64,000 nucleotides of DNA from Coniferiporia sulphurascens (taxonomy: Eukaryota; Basidiomycota; Agaricomycetes; Hymenochaetales; Hymenochaetaceae), in NCBI GenBank assembly GCA_002794785.1, contig NBBA01000001.1, positions 1,984,001-2,048,000 of the forward strand. Direction: 5' to 3'. The position numbers and the translations under genes are program-made. The notes below the pieces were generated by a model. The model did no database searches. It was not told the DNA's origin and worked only from the letters and a program-made list of their open reading frames with translations. Shown in pieces: positions 24,039 to 37,113 of the stretch (the stretch's first letter is position 1; each line of letters begins with the position of its first letter).

Positions 24039-25051
24039 GGTCTCTGTTCTCATTAACCTCGACTGGTGTTGTTGTTATTGTCTTCGCTCCATCTGTTCAA
24101 TCTGTAGATCTAATGTATTGTGTATTCCCTTGCTGTCCGCGTATATGTAAACAAGCGCTGTTTCGTATGAGTCAATCTCGGAAAGTCGGATAGTTGTGAT
24201 ATTGTACGTCCACACTTGGGCAACCGTGTGGTATTGCTGATAATAGCCGAATATGTTTTTGACCGTAAATGCTTAAATTCACCCCCGAGTATAGGGCCCG
24301 AATCCACCCCTTGCAGGAGCCCTGGCGTATAAGCGGGAACACGCATATATAGTAGGGGTGCCAGGTACACAGTAGGCGCCAGTGCGGTCCGGAGGTTCCT
24401 CGTAATTTTTTTCGAAGAGACGTATCCATCTAGTAGTACGCCGATGTGCTGTCCCCCGAGCCGTGCTAAACTGTACAGCGAGCAAGGACTCGAGCGCCCG
24501 TTCCCGCGGATTTCCACCGCCACAGTCAGCACGTTGTAAGTCGCAGCGCGTTTCACTGTTTAAGGTCAGACCGTAGCTGGCGGCTACAGCGTATATACTA
24601 CTAGTAGGGCCGGTGCTTCGCAGTCGCTCAGATCGGGGAACCGTGATTCCGTCCTAATATCCCCGGGTCAATGTTTTCTTCTGGCGCACGATCAAACAAC
24701 TTTCATTTCATATGTGCACACTGGCACAGGCCGAGGAGAAAAATAGGGGTTAGAGAATAAGCGGACTTTTTATAATACTCTATTGGCGAGTCGCCGCCCG
24801 CCGCCGGCTACTACGCTAAACTAAGAACCACTGAGAATCCAATCCAATTCGATTTTCAACGAATGCAACAGGTATTAACGCTGAGGAGTCGAGGGTATGG
24901 CACAGTTACTGCTTAGTACAGTACTCAGTATTTACCATTCGTCATCCAGCTGGACCTTGCCAGACAGGCCTTGGCCTGTCGATAATAAAATGCACACATT
25001 GACAAATGAGCAACGCGAGTCTTGTTGTGCTGGGAGGTATTTTCAGTATGT
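24039..25051. other. Intergenic DNA without supported gene
   Basis: About 1 kb between MCM5 and tRNA-Lys. Open frames on the minus strand (24110-24556) lack an ATG and have no family resemblance. Nothing else is recognised. Confidence 0.4.
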
Positions 25052-25146
25052 GCCCGCCTAGCTCAATCGGATAGAGCGTCAGACTCTTACGAGTCACTGA
25101 AACAGGTGGAATCTGAAGGCTGCGAGTTCGACCCTCGCGGTGGGCT
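25052..25146 (+). tRNA. tRNA-Lys (anticodon CTT), intron-containing
   Basis: The acceptor stem GCCCGCC pairs with GGTGGGC (wobble allowed). A box TAGCTCAATCGG and B box GAGTTCGACCCTC are present. The anticodon stem CAGA/TCTG encloses CTCTTA, placing CTT at 34-36. A 21-nt intron follows position 37 (about 25091-25111). The mature body closely matches eukaryotic tRNA-Lys(CTT). Confidence 0.93.
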
Positions 25147-25880
25147 AGTGTTATCTTTTTGACTATTGCACTCAACCCCGTCACTCTCCGTATATTCTCG
25201 AGTGTCGTATATATCAAATCTTTTACTCAGTTCGCCAGGACAGTTCATGATACTTGATTATATATTAGCTTATACGTATCTCAACCTGAGATATGCACAA
25301 AATGACTATCGACTTGAAAATCTAAGTGAGAATTAGGAATAGTAAGGAGCGTGCTTTAACAACGGAGATGGGAAAGAAACAAAAATAAATAATGAAAAAA
25401 AGAAACAGACAAAATCAAAGACAATGGTTGTTTTACGAGGCAACTCGAATGGTATGTAAGCAGTTTAAGAAGAAACTACCGTTCAATAGACAATCGGGGA
25501 GGAGGTCAAGCACGAACTTCAAAGAAAAAGGATGACGGCACGAATCGCTTAATACAAAGAATGCTGCATGTAAGGAGTCGGCGCGAGTAAAAAGATGAGT
25601 GTCTTAACACTTTCTCCAAGTCCGTCCGACTACGTTCGTCGCTGGGCCCAGCCTGGAGTCTGAGCGGTACGATACGCGGCACGAATAAAACGGAAACTTG
25701 ATAACGGCAAGGATTGGGAGCGACAATTAGTCACCGTCAGAATTCGCTCTGTGGTTGCTGACGGTTGAACGGACGCGAGAACAATCAATCTAAGGGTTAA
25801 GTGAGTCTCAACGCGACAGTAAAAATAAAGCTTGACTAACGCATGGATGGTTATGAAGAGGCGAGTGTGGGTAGAACAGT
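25147..25880. other. 3' flank of C2H2 gene, AT-rich
   Basis: About 730 bp with no coding signal. A purine-rich A-heavy patch lies at 25370-25425. The right part is probably the 3' UTR of the minus-strand zinc-finger gene. Confidence 0.4.
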
Positions 25881-27092
25881 TCACTTGACTTTGGCGCTGC
25901 ATGGGCATTTTGTGATGCCGACACTGGCGCCACACGAATCGCATCTATTCCTTTCTGCCAAGTTGGCCACGCCAATAGAGACCTCGCTATCACTTGCACC
26001 CTCCCCAGAGGACGAAAAAGGACGCGTGTCATCACGATGAAGGGAAACAATGTGGCGGCTTAAATCATGCTTTCGCGAGAAAGAACGACCACACGAGTCA
26101 CGCGGACAGGTATATGGCTTGGTGCGGTTCGGGTTGTGTGTCGCTTGATGCGTCTTAAGGTTGAAAGCGCGAGTGAACCTTCGCGGACATTGCGTGCACT
26201 TAAATCTCTTCCCATCAGGGGTCTCTTCGTCCTCCTGCAAGGAGGGATTAGCAAGCTGCGCCGACGCCTGTGAGCTTGACGACTGCTGAGACGAATGGCG
26301 AGAGTCGTTTCTGGCAATTCGCGGGAGCAGGGACATGCCAAGACCCGCACCGACGGGACTGGGCGCGCGCGCCTGAGGCTGCTGAATCTGAAGAGCCTGT
26401 TGGGACGAGATTGCACTCGGGGAAACAACACCCGCGTACGCCAAGGAAGGGTGGTTTGAACCAACGGGAGGGTAGTAGTCCGAACCGTAGTCGGAGTAGA
26501 CGGAACCACCCTGACGTCCAGCAGGGGACGGCGGTAATGCTCCATAGGAATCATGTTCATCAAAAGTTGTAACGCTGCCTGTGCCAGAGCTAGCCGGAGA
26601 ATGGCCGCTCGAGCCATAAGCGTACTCAGAAAGGCCATCAGCAGAAATGCCGGAGGCTGTGTTCTGGGAAGCGGCGGTAACAACGTAGTCTTGGCGAGCG
26701 TTGATGGAAGCCCGCCTGAAATCCATGTCAAGACCGTCAAACGAATAAGTCGATGGGGCGTAGTTGTAGAACGATTCCGAGTAAGACGACAACGATTCAT
26801 ACGCTGAGGCAGACTTGGAGCTGACTGTAAAAGTCGACGGGGGTCCGCACGTGGGAGTATCTGTCCGCAGGAAGTTGAAGGTGTCGTCTACGAGAAAGGA
26901 CTGCAGCTGGAGAGGGTCGAAACCAGCGAGGGATAGATCGAGTTCTGACTCGAAGAGGTCGGGATGGGGAGTGATGATATCGGACGGGTTCGTGAAAGAC
27001 AAGAAGTCGAGATTAGCGGCAGTCTGTTGGAGCTGCTGCTGCTGCTTAGGGTTGCCGCCAGCGAGCAGTTCAGGGGATATGTACTGATCCAT
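25881..27092 (-). CDS. C2H2 zinc-finger transcription factor
   Basis: A single uninterrupted 403-codon frame from ATG at 27092. The N-terminal ~290 residues are Ser/Gln/Pro/Tyr-rich with a QQQQLQQ run and acidic-hydrophobic patches (FESELDLSLAGFD), resembling an activation domain. Two C2H2 fingers follow at about residues 297-355: FKCTQCPRRFTRAFNLKTHQATH and YTCPRDSCGRSFSRKHDLSRHIVSLH, the second with a C-x4-C spacing. A further Cys-rich tail CDSCGASVGITKCPC ends the protein. Finger order and linkers recall fungal stress and developmental regulators (Crz1-like is one possibility), but I cannot assign an orthologue. The lack of introns is unusual for this window. Confidence 0.85.
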   Translation of the reverse strand: MDQYISPELLAGGNPKQQQQLQQTAANLDFLSFTNPSDIITPHPDLFESELDLSLAGFDPLQLQSFLVDDTFNFLRTDTPTCGPPSTFTVSSKSASAYESLSSYSESFYNYAPSTYSFDGLDMDFRRASINARQDYVVTAASQNTASGISADGLSEYAYGSSGHSPASSGTGSVTTFDEHDSYGALPPSPAGRQGGSVYSDYGSDYYPPVGSNHPSLAYAGVVSPSAISSQQALQIQQPQARAPSPVGAGLGMSLLPRIARNDSRHSSQQSSSSQASAQLANPSLQEDEETPDGKRFKCTQCPRRFTRAFNLKTHQATHNPNRTKPYTCPRDSCGRSFSRKHDLSRHIVSLHRDDTRPFSSSGEGASDSEVSIGVANLAERNRCDSCGASVGITKCPCSAKVK

Positions 27093-30000
27093 GACTGCGT
27101 ATTTCAGGAGAATGAGTCAAGCACAAAGATATACGCGTGCGCAGGAGTTGAAGATGGTGGTATGGAGGAGCGTTGCTGCGTGTGAGGGGCAGCGTTGCTG
27201 CGGGGATTGTCTGGGTTTGCTTTTGTTTGCCCATCAACACAGCCCCCTTTCTCACACACCCGGTTCATCGTGATGCTCTTCCTTTTCCTCTCTTTTCGTC
27301 CCGGTATTTTCGCTTTGAAGTTTGCGCGTGTATCATTCCCTTGCTGCGGTTGTTTATTGCTTGCTTTTGCCTGGTTCGCTCATCCCCAACTGCAGGCTGC
27401 GGCGGATACGACAGTGTTTGTTGGGCACGATCTCATAAAAAGCAACACGTCAGCGCTCCCTCTATCCGTCATGCCGCTTCGGTCGCTCGGCTGTCCCATG
27501 CAGAACGCATATCCAGAAATAGAAGTATGTATATCGGGCAGCTGGTTGACCGTGCGCTAAATCAAACCATCAGCTATAGAATCAGAATCTTTGAATCAGA
27601 AACAAGGTTCAATTGCAATATTTTTTCCATAATGAGGATCTCCTTGTGCCTGGCATTCGGTCTGTGACTCTGCGGGGAATTCATCACTAGGATTAAACCT
27701 TGGGCCCAAATATACATCCACGGGGCCCCCCTCCCTGCGGTACATGTCTTCTGGTACGCTTTAAATACAAAGTGGTGCATTTGTTGACGGCACAGTCGAA
27801 TGATTAACTCTCCGACTCAATGTTGCTTGCTCTGTGCAATCAAATTCTGTTGCAATGCATCGTCAAGAAAATCTTGAATGCGACACTCGTCTACAGTATT
27901 TTCCATTTACTTTTTGTCTTCTACTGCACAAACGTGCGTTTTATCCCCCTCGTATTATTTTGGAGCTTCTTTTCTCTGAACTTCGCTCTACCCAATGTAC
28001 TTGCGGATACATCCTCGGAATATCCAAGATAAAGAACAACCGTACCAACCGGTTATATTCTCTCACCGGATGGAGGTTTGTTGGAACGGATATGCATGGA
28101 TCAGAAATACGGGTCAATTTGTGCAGACAACAAGAGGAATTGGCCGTTTATCCAACGGAGGAGAGACATATCCGGACGGCTAGGATGGCTATGGCTTGTC
28201 TAATACATACGGGCTTCTACAGGGGAAACACTCGCAGACGGTTTCGGCGCCGAAATCTGACTGAAGCCTCTTCGCACAGCGGCGTTTCATCCCCTATGAT
28301 GCCGGTGCTTTCAAGTTAGAATCAATCCGCTATCCTCCTCTAATTACAATATAAAATCCGACAGCTGGCCTGCTGCCTCCGTCGATTTTCATCAGCTGTT
28401 TCCGCCTTTATAACAGTGATGAGAAATTCTTTTCAATAAATTATCGGCTCGGTCGCGCCTTTACTTGAGTATGAACTTAAGTTTGCTTCGCCTTGACGTT
28501 CCTTTGTAAAAGCCACCTTGCCTTATGTCCCTGGTTCCTAGTCGATCACCGAAGCAACAGGTTTTTGACATTCCCATGCGATGGTACTAAGCGGGCCTTA
28601 TTTTTCCGCTGGCTTTCATCGGGAATAACCCAAACCAACGTCTAACTTCTAGCCGGTGCTATTATTATTATTGAACTCAGCATAGCCCTCGGTCAACTTA
28701 TCACCATCAGTCAACCACACCACTACTAGTCGCAGACCCGCCCTCCGTTGATCACGGTGCAATGCGATTGACTCCATATATTCAATGAGCGTATTTTTCC
28801 CAAAGCGAATATGTGCGAACAACGATTGCACTGCATTTGAAAAATGGATATATGGCCTTCTCTGGAGTTTAGCCGACATCAGGACTGCTGTCGGCGTACG
28901 GCATGCCATGATCTACCGATGATTCCAAGTGATTCTTTCGCCAACAGATGGAATATATTTCTAAGCATCCAATTATTTTACAGAATCCAAACCGCATAGC
29001 CGAACGATTCGCGCCCGTCAATGTACCATGTGCACCGTATCATTTGCGAGCGGAACCGAAACGAAAGCGTGAAACCTTATACATGAAAATGACTTTGCGA
29101 GCCCCTTGGGATACGAATTGAAGACACGAGTTCGTACTCTGACGTTCGTTGGAGAAAATGGTCGAGTCATTTCCGACCCAATGAGTGTGGTATGTCTAGT
29201 CCGGGTCGGCCGTTCGGACGGTGCTGATGGCCTTTGACTCGAACGTTTAAGCCCTGAGCCATGTGTAGGAAGAAGGGGGAACCAAGGAACAAATACCTTT
29301 TTCTTGTAACTCATTGGTAAGAAAAAAGCTTCGCCAATTCTCGTCCATATTAACCCTCCTTTCGGGAGGCTTACGTCATCCCGAAAAGGGAATGTGGAAA
29401 GGCACGGGCGCGTTTCTCACGGCGGCTGATTCGGGCCGAATTCATATGATGCTGCTCTGGATCGCCCGCCATCAATTGCGCGCGCATTGAGCAGGCACAG
29501 GACTCCAAGGCTATGGTTGATCTGGACGGGCCCGTTACTGTAGGCATGGTGCTGGACTGGTTATAGTCGAACAACGTACTTTCACCGTCGCCACTTACTG
29601 TAAGTCTGCGCAGTAAATTTGGGCCCAACAATCGGGTTGCGTAGACGCCTAGACAAGGGCGCATGGGCGGAGTTGTTGTCGGCATTCTCGGATCGTGGTA
29701 CTGTACTTCTTTTCTCGGCGTTTTTCTCGGCGTTACTTTCTTTACTAGTATCACTCATGAGCTGATCGCCAATCCGCAGGAGCTGCAAGCTGCAATTGAT
29801 GCCGAAAATTGCGTAGCCCAGGGTATTCCAGCACCGAGACACTGTAGCGGGAGTTGGTCCACTGTAACAAATTAGCAAGCGATACTCCGAATGCAAGTGT
29901 CATACATTGTCGGACCAACAAACCTTTCCGAATGTAGTGTGGTAGGTAAACTGCGCGACTGCGCCTTAGCTTCCCGAACCTATTGGATTTGACCGCAGCT

Positions 30001-31728
30001 CCGAGACGCATGCGCAAATAGGCTCTCCATTCGATTTGACACGGACATCCCGGACATGGGTAATAAAGTGGCACGCTTATTGATCTCTCCGAGCCCCTAT
30101 GACTTCCCTCAACCATCCGAAAGCACTTCTCCGTTTACGATCTACTACCTTAAACTGCGCTCCGCAGGAGCAAATCCCCTCGTGTATCTCGGAAGTACTT
30201 TAGCCGCCCTTCTGCGCAGCAGCTACCATATGGCCACATTGTCGGCGGGTCCGACGAAAGACGTAACGTCGAGTCGGATGTGCTTTCTGCAATCTTGCTT
30301 GATCGGGCTTCTTGGCGATGCAATTATGTGCCCATAGACCCTGGATCTCGCAGCACCCACTCTGCTGAATACGCGCCCAGCTTTAACTCGCGAATGATAT
30401 CTCCACTGGAAATCCGCCAGATGATGTCAACCATAGCATGCGGTCGTCCACCTTGCTGTAGCTGATACTGCGCTTGTGTATACCTCCGGTACGCATCTCG
30501 GATCTACACTCAAACTGTGGTCCGCAGCATACGGTAAGCTTTTTTTTTTTGAGTTGTCAAACAAAGTGGTGTGATTTAAAGAAGGAACACCATGTGCCCG
30601 TTACCTCACGTCGTAAAAGCCGACGTCTCACCGATGCGCAGTTCCCTGCAAGCACGATGAGGAGCAATCTTTAACCGCAGTCGCTGGGGAAACTTTGTGA
30701 AACCCGCAGCTCACAATACCGGAAATACCAGAGCCAGTTTCATCCCTTCAAACGCAGATCTTGGACGAGCTGCCGCAGCACCTCACGAGTCCTGCAATGA
30801 CCAGGGAGATCTGTAGGGGTCCAGAGGAATACACTTAGAAGCGGCGCAGTCGAGAGTCTTCATCCCTTATCCTATGATTCTCGAGTTCTAGCAGCACATG
30901 TAGGGCCCACAGTTTATGGCCAAAAAGTGACAGGCTCTGATTCCCTGAACCGGAAATTTGGCCCTAGTGTGAAGTCCTGAACCATGTGTACCGAGTGCGC
31001 AGTCTTCACTTTTTGTCCCCCTCGTCTTCTTTGATCCTTGGACGAAATACGGAGTAATATTGCCTTCTGGTTCACCCGCAACAGTCAGCTTACCGGCGTG
31101 AAGTAAACGGGGCCATCATAATGCAAAAGTAGCATGCTCCTAGGTCACATTTATTCCGCGGACGAAAGAGAGAAGCTAGCAGCCTGGATATAACGGCTCC
31201 GCATTTCAGGTTCAGACAGACACGAGTCCCTCCTGCCTAGCAAACACATAAACGACGTTGATACTGGCTGGTGCTCAGAATGCGGCCTGTAACAAATTTG
31301 CGACATGACCTTTAAATCTTCCAGCGGCTCTGAACATTACAGCTCCAGCATGCTTTCGGAAGGGCCGGTAAAGAGACGGGCTTGGAGTACGTACAGGTTA
31401 GAATGACCTCCTTCCGAGTGAGCAGGAGAGAGGCATTCACAATGGCAGGGCCATGGTGTCCAAGACATTAAAAATGATCGCCCACTTGTACTCGACCATA
31501 CGGATTTTGTGGACCTTCTCACAGCTAAGTACTAAACACGCGACAAATCATAACCTGTTTATGCGCACAAGGACCTTGTGGCCGGTGCATTTACGTAAGT
31601 AAGACCATTTACATCATCTCGTCTCCGAATTAAAGAACTGCTCGACTTGACATTACAATATTAGCTGTACAGCATCGCGGATAGTAATACATGCTTTTTA
31701 TTTTGAATGAACTTGCGTAATCTTCTCT
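27093..31728. other. 4.6-kb gene-poor region
   Basis: No gene is supported. The left ~500 bp are likely promoter and leader of the C2H2 gene, and the right ~100 bp its catalase neighbour's 3' UTR. The middle has only short overlapping open frames on both strands without family resemblance. A T run (T12) occurs at about 30540-30552. The stretch 29370-30470 has somewhat longer frames on both strands and might hold a decayed element or a poorly conserved gene. No terminal repeats were found by eye. Confidence 0.4.
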
Positions 31729-34287
31729 TTAGTAGGCCACCTTGCTAGACAACCCTGCTTGCTCGCGTGCGTAGCACTTGTGCTGGCTGACCTCGTAAGC
31801 ATACGCACCCGCAAAATCGATGGCACCTTTCACAATCTTTAAGCCTTCCGATAGCGAAGACGGTGTGAGATTTCCCGCTGTCACCACACCGTAATCGACG
31901 GACACGGAACCCGTCGAACCGTCAGCGAATTGTACACCCGGAAGATGCACAGCGTCCCGTAAAAAGTCAACCGCTAAATTGAAAGATTTAGTGGAAGAAT
32001 GTTTGAAACCCGTTAAGAAAGGCATACCCTCGCCGACAGCGCCGATAGTCTTCAAATGGCCAAACGCTTCGAGGACCCAGTGGATGACTCGACCGTTACT
32101 TGCAAGAGCTTTCACATGCTCTGCGCCACCCGGAATAAAGAGCGCATCAAACATTGTTGAACGTTGGCCTTCAAAATGGTGGTCTGCGACAATTCCTTCC
32201 CCCTTCCCGGCAGTTACGCCTGCAGGGTAAATATTGCCTCTCCGCGGGCCAATGAGGAATGGAACCGCGCCAGCTGCCTTCAACGCCGTACGCATGCCCT
32301 CTACCGCAGCCCCGTCGAATCCATCGGCAATGAGAATAGCGACGCGGCGCGACTTTATAGTCGGAATAGATGGTGCGAACTCGAATTGGGAAAGACGCGA
32401 AGCTTTCTTGCCATGATTTGGGCGTCCAGGCTTATCCGGGATGGGACCTCCAACGTTAATCGCAACCTGTTTCGCGAGCTCATGATCGATGTCGTTCAGG
32501 CGCAGAACGGCGGTATTATACACAGTGGGGTCGTCGCAGTGGTTGAGCTCGAATGAAATTGCGTTTAACAAGTGGGTTTTCTCTATGTCGGATAGCGAGT
32601 TGTAGAAAAGTTGCGCTTGACTCCAATGTTCCCCAAATTTCACTCCCCGCATACGCTCCTTGATACCGGAAACCTTTTGAGGGTACCTGAACAAATATTA
32701 GACCTTGTATGACTCAGAAGGGTTATAAAGACTAACTGTTTGTAACCTCCGTTCGCAACAGCCACCGGAGGAAGTTGCTCGAATCGATTAGGCCAGTAAT
32801 TTACTGTGCCTTTGGAGATGCGATGTCTCATTGCCCCGTCCCTGTTGAAATTCATGTATGGGCACACAGGCCTATTAATCGGTAGCTGACCGGAATACTC
32901 AGTGTGCTTGAATTGCGCGAGGGGAGAAAAAATACCTCTTCCCAATTGACTCCTAAGCGGGTGAGCTGGGTGTCGTTGTAGGAGAAGTTTCTACCCTGGA
33001 GGAGTGGGTCGTCGCTGAAGCCGATGCCAGAAACAATGTGACTCGTGCAAAACGCGACCTGTTCTGTCTGTGTGAAATATTCATCCACAGTGCGGTCTAA
33101 TACCATCTCTCCAATGGGTTGAACAGGTACCAGATCTTCAGGCCATAATTTGGTCGCATCGAGAATATCAAAGTCGAATTGGTGCTCTTCGGCTTCGGGG
33201 ATAATTTGAATGCCAAAGGTCCACTTGGGGGGCGCTCCATTCTCAATCGCTTCATTCAAGTCTTTTCGGTGAAAATCTGTTTTTAATAGGTACTGTCAGA
33301 TCATTGTCGAAAGGAATCGCACTGCGACACGAATCTGACTGACCAGGATCTTGACCAGCGATTTTCAGCGCCTCATCCCAAACGAAGCTATGGACACCTA
33401 GCTCGGGAATCCAGTGAAACTTTACGAAGAAGCTCTCGCCGGCAGCGTTCTGAAGGGTGTACGTGTTCACGCCAAAACCTTGCATCATGCGGTAGGAGCG
33501 AGGAATGCCTCTGTCGGACATGGCCCACATTATCATATGGGAAGCTGCAATACAGATTTGATCAGAAGGATCCACTGAAGATAGACATGAAATTACGCAC
33601 TCTCGGGCTGCAAATTAAAATAATCCCAGAAGTTGTTGTGAGCCGTCTGACCCTGGGGAACCTCGTTATGTGGCTCGGGTTTGACGGCGTGGACGAAGTC
33701 TGGAAATTTCATGGACTCCTGGATGAAGAAAACGGGAATATCATTGCCAACGAGATCCCAGTTCCCTTCCTCCGTGTAGAATTTCACAGCAAAGCCCCGC
33801 ACATCGCGAACGGTATCCTAAGAGATATTGAGTACGACACCGAAACAAGAGTAATGTTAAAGGGACTAACTGCGCTACCACGAGAACCTTGAACGGTGCT
33901 GAAGCGGACGAAAACGGGGGTGGATCTAGCGGAGTCGGTGAGGACGCCGGCGGAAGTGTAGCTTTTCGCGGAGTCATTGAAGACCCTGAAAGAGCCGAAG
34001 GCCCCTGCACCGCGGGCATGGACTACGCGCTCGGGGATACGCTCATGATCGAACCTGTGTATCTTCTCTCGTCCGATGTGGTCCTCGAGGAGGTGGGGGC
34101 CAATGTGCTCGCCATTGGAGACCTTGAGCCATGTATCCGTGTCTGAGACAGGTGCACCAAAGTCAGTCGTGAGGCCGGGAGAGTGGTGCTGAATGTCGAC
34201 GGTCTCTGACTGGAGATCGTCGACCTTTGCGTTGGAAGAAGACATCTGGGGGATGATAGACTTGAGCTGGGAGGAAAAGGATGCCAT
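31729..34287 (-). CDS. Large-subunit (clade 2) catalase with C-terminal DJ-1/PfpI-like domain
   Basis: It converts hydrogen peroxide to water and oxygen. Exons join from [14 protein letters not shown] through [15 protein letters not shown] with the catalytic His, [30 protein letters not shown] with the active-site Asn, and [16 protein letters not shown] with the R-x3-Y haem-ligand motif. The core ends near the INHCPY-like [16 protein letters not shown] linker and flavodoxin-like domain follow ([34 protein letters not shown]), ending SSKVAY-stop. The position of the DJ-1 nucleophile reads GAVGEG, with no cysteine, as is usual in large catalases. No secretion signal is evident, so cytosolic or peroxisomal. 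It is divergent from histone H3. Confidence 0.95.
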
Positions 34288-34816
34288 TGGAAATTGGGGG
34301 GCGGGACGAATGAAACTGGGCTTATTTGAAGGATGGGCGGGACGACGGACGTCGATGACCTGTTCGATGACGTCGGACGAGAAATGACCTCAGCATGGGG
34401 CCTAATGTGCTTCCGCCCCGTCTGCTACGCTGTCGCTGCCAGACGTCTGACGTGCGCCGGGGGGGTGTCCGACATGGCCCGGGTCATGGCAGCCGGACTG
34501 CAATCGGCGTTGCCGGGGTGCACTAGTACTGACTGCATGGATCTCGGCGAAACCTGTTGTCGTCTTGGTGTGGGCCGACAGTTCATCCTTGATACTCACT
34601 TGGAGCGCGTTCAAGCAGAGGATGCTGCCACCCGCGCGAAGCACGTGATCGTCCTCGTCGCGTCCGTGGTTCTGTTGCGCGCGCGAGCAGCGACTCGGCA
34701 AGCCCCGTCCAAGTCGCATCTCTGTTCTCGTTAAATACCACCCTCTTTCTGTCCGTCTCACTTCATCCCGTACCACTACCACCCCAACTCACTTCCGCCC
34801 AACTCTCCTCTCCACC
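34288..34816. promoter_or_regulatory. Bidirectional promoter of catalase and histone H3
   Basis: 529 bp lie between the two divergent starts. TGACGTC occurs at 34368-34374, 80 bp above the catalase ATG. CACGTGA is at 34642-34648. TTAAATA near 34732 and a CT-rich tract lead to the H3 ATG. Confidence 0.5.
34368..34374. promoter_or_regulatory. CRE-like TGACGTC site upstream of catalase
   Basis: TGACGTC is the core of ATF/CREB bZIP sites. In fission yeast, catalase is induced by Atf1 through such a site. Placement close to the catalase start suits this, but binding is inferred. Confidence 0.35.
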
Positions 34817-35440
<624 letters not shown>

Positions 35441-35530
35441 TAGGGTGGCATTGTGGTGGTCCTGTATTATTAGCTATGACTATCTATTCTCTTGGAATCT
35501 TATCTACTGTTGCAAAAATAAGCGTGTGAA

Positions 35531-35537
35531 TCACGTG
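35531..35537. promoter_or_regulatory. TCACGTG motif upstream of TIM21
   Basis: The heptamer lies 69 bp upstream of the TIM21 ATG. Cbf1-type factors bind this sequence in yeasts and also regulate respiratory genes. Confidence 0.3.
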
Positions 35538-35605
35538 CTGGATAACCTCCAACTCGGGGGTTTTGAGCTTGGGTCGGCTACACACCAGTTGCTACACTGG
35601 CGACC

Positions 35606-37113
35606 ATGCACGCTCATCACTTCCATCGCGGCAGTGAGCTGCTCGTATTACTGCGTCCATGTCTGCGCCAACATACTCGCCAACGCCAGCGTATCCGCCC
35701 TAGGCTTCCGCACGGGGCTCATTCTGCGCGGTCGTTCTCTGCGGGCCCGCGCGTCGGCGCGAAGCACCACGGTATACCAGAGTCTTCGCTACTCTCGCAG
35801 GCGCTCGATCAGCGTCAGCAGGCAGCGCGCGGTGCGCAGGCAGATACTGCAGGTCCGTTTACACTCGGAATGACACGACAGTCGCTCGGTGAGGGGAAAA
35901 TTTTGAAAAAATGGAACGAGCTGTCGACGAAAGGGAAAAGTGAGTACTCGCACCATCTATAAGGTAAGATATGAGAAAAGGACAGCTGATGCAAACCGCT
36001 TTGCACTTGGAAGTGATGCGTACAACAGCACGAACGACGAATTTCACTGTCATCATGTTCGGCGCAGGTTTGACCGCCGTGCTCGCGTACGCGCTCGCAT
36101 CCGAGCTTTTCGCGCGGAACTCCCCGACCGTGCTCTACGGTGAGGCCTGTGAGCGAATAGGGAAGTCCGAAAAGGTATGCTTTGCGCAATCTTACCAAGT
36201 CGCTCTTCGAGAGCTGACATTTTACCTCACGACTGCAGATTACCGACCACCTCCCTGGCCCACTCACCTTTCATAACAACCCACCGTCCTCCGCACGCCC
36301 GCGACACCGCAACCGCCACGTCTCTTCGCAGCTCGTCGTCGACTCTTCAGGTCGTGAGCACCTCCTGCTGAACTTCTACGCCCGCGCAGCCGCTCCCGGC
36401 TCCTCGTCCAGCTCTTTTTTCGCGGACGACGGACACCTCGCTCGCGCTCGCGATACACTTCGATCACTTGGCGAGGGAGACTGGTCATTGGACTGGGATT
36501 TAGATGCGACGAATGCATGGGTGCACGAGCAGGTGCGGATCGTGAGCGAACGCGCGCGCCAGTTGTTTTTATACCTCACTGGCGAGGCCGGCTCGTCACT
36601 AACCTCCTCATCTTCGTCGTATCCGCTCGCATCGGGCTCGAGCACATCGCCGGGCGGTTCACTGTCGCCGTTGCGAAAGGAGACGCATATCGGACGGAGT
36701 GAGGGTGGTGGCGGATTGTGGGCAAGCGTCACAGGCTTGTTCTCGGGAATCGGGAAGGGAATTAGCGGCGAAGGTCTGAGTGGCGTTGGCGGGCGAACGA
36801 AGGAGCGCGGCGAGCTTTTCGAGGAAGGTGAGGTCCACTGCGACCTAGTGAAGGTACGAACGCCCCCTTTTCTACTTTCGTATGGATGCGGACAGTTGAC
36901 GTATGCTGGACGCCTGCAGGATGACGATGGGAACTTTACTTGGCGGTACATTATCGTCGATATGCCTAGTGCGTTTTCACCGCTATTTTATTTTTCATGC
37001 GATCTGAGCAGTGTTTCGTGCATCTAGATTCCCGCGCCCGCTACCCTAATCGTGTTTTCGTTGAACGTGCACCAGGGGTACGCGACAACGAGGCAGTCAT
37101 GCGTTGGACGTGA
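35606..37113 (+). CDS. TIM21: TIM21-like subunit of the mitochondrial TIM23 presequence translocase
   Basis: TIM21 links the TIM23 channel with the TOM complex and respiratory supercomplexes. The N-terminus (MHAHHFHRGSELLVLLRPCLR...) is Arg/His-rich and serves as presequence. After an intron at about 35940-36010 a membrane helix follows, TNFTVIMFGAGLTAVLAYALA, then SELFARNSPTVLYGEACERI. The intermembrane-space domain starts DHLPGPLTFHNNPP and includes EHLLLNFYARAA and, after an intron, DDDGNFTWRYIIVDMP with a short last exon ending VMRWT-stop. The insertion of Ser/Gly-rich sequence (about residues 270-340) is an unusual enlargement within the domain. Confidence 0.85.

Noticed and set aside
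24110..24556. 148-codon open frame on the minus strand after MCM5
   Set aside because: It opens with GTG, has no in-frame ATG near the start and no protein character or family resemblance.
29371..30470. Several 90-127-codon frames on both strands in the gene-poor interval
   Set aside because: They start at non-ATG codons or overlap each other on opposite strands; no domain or convincing exon chain emerged.
34402..34782. 126-codon minus-strand frame in the catalase/H3 promoter
   Set aside because: Lies wholly in a short divergent promoter, overlaps a plus-strand frame of similar length and has no family features.
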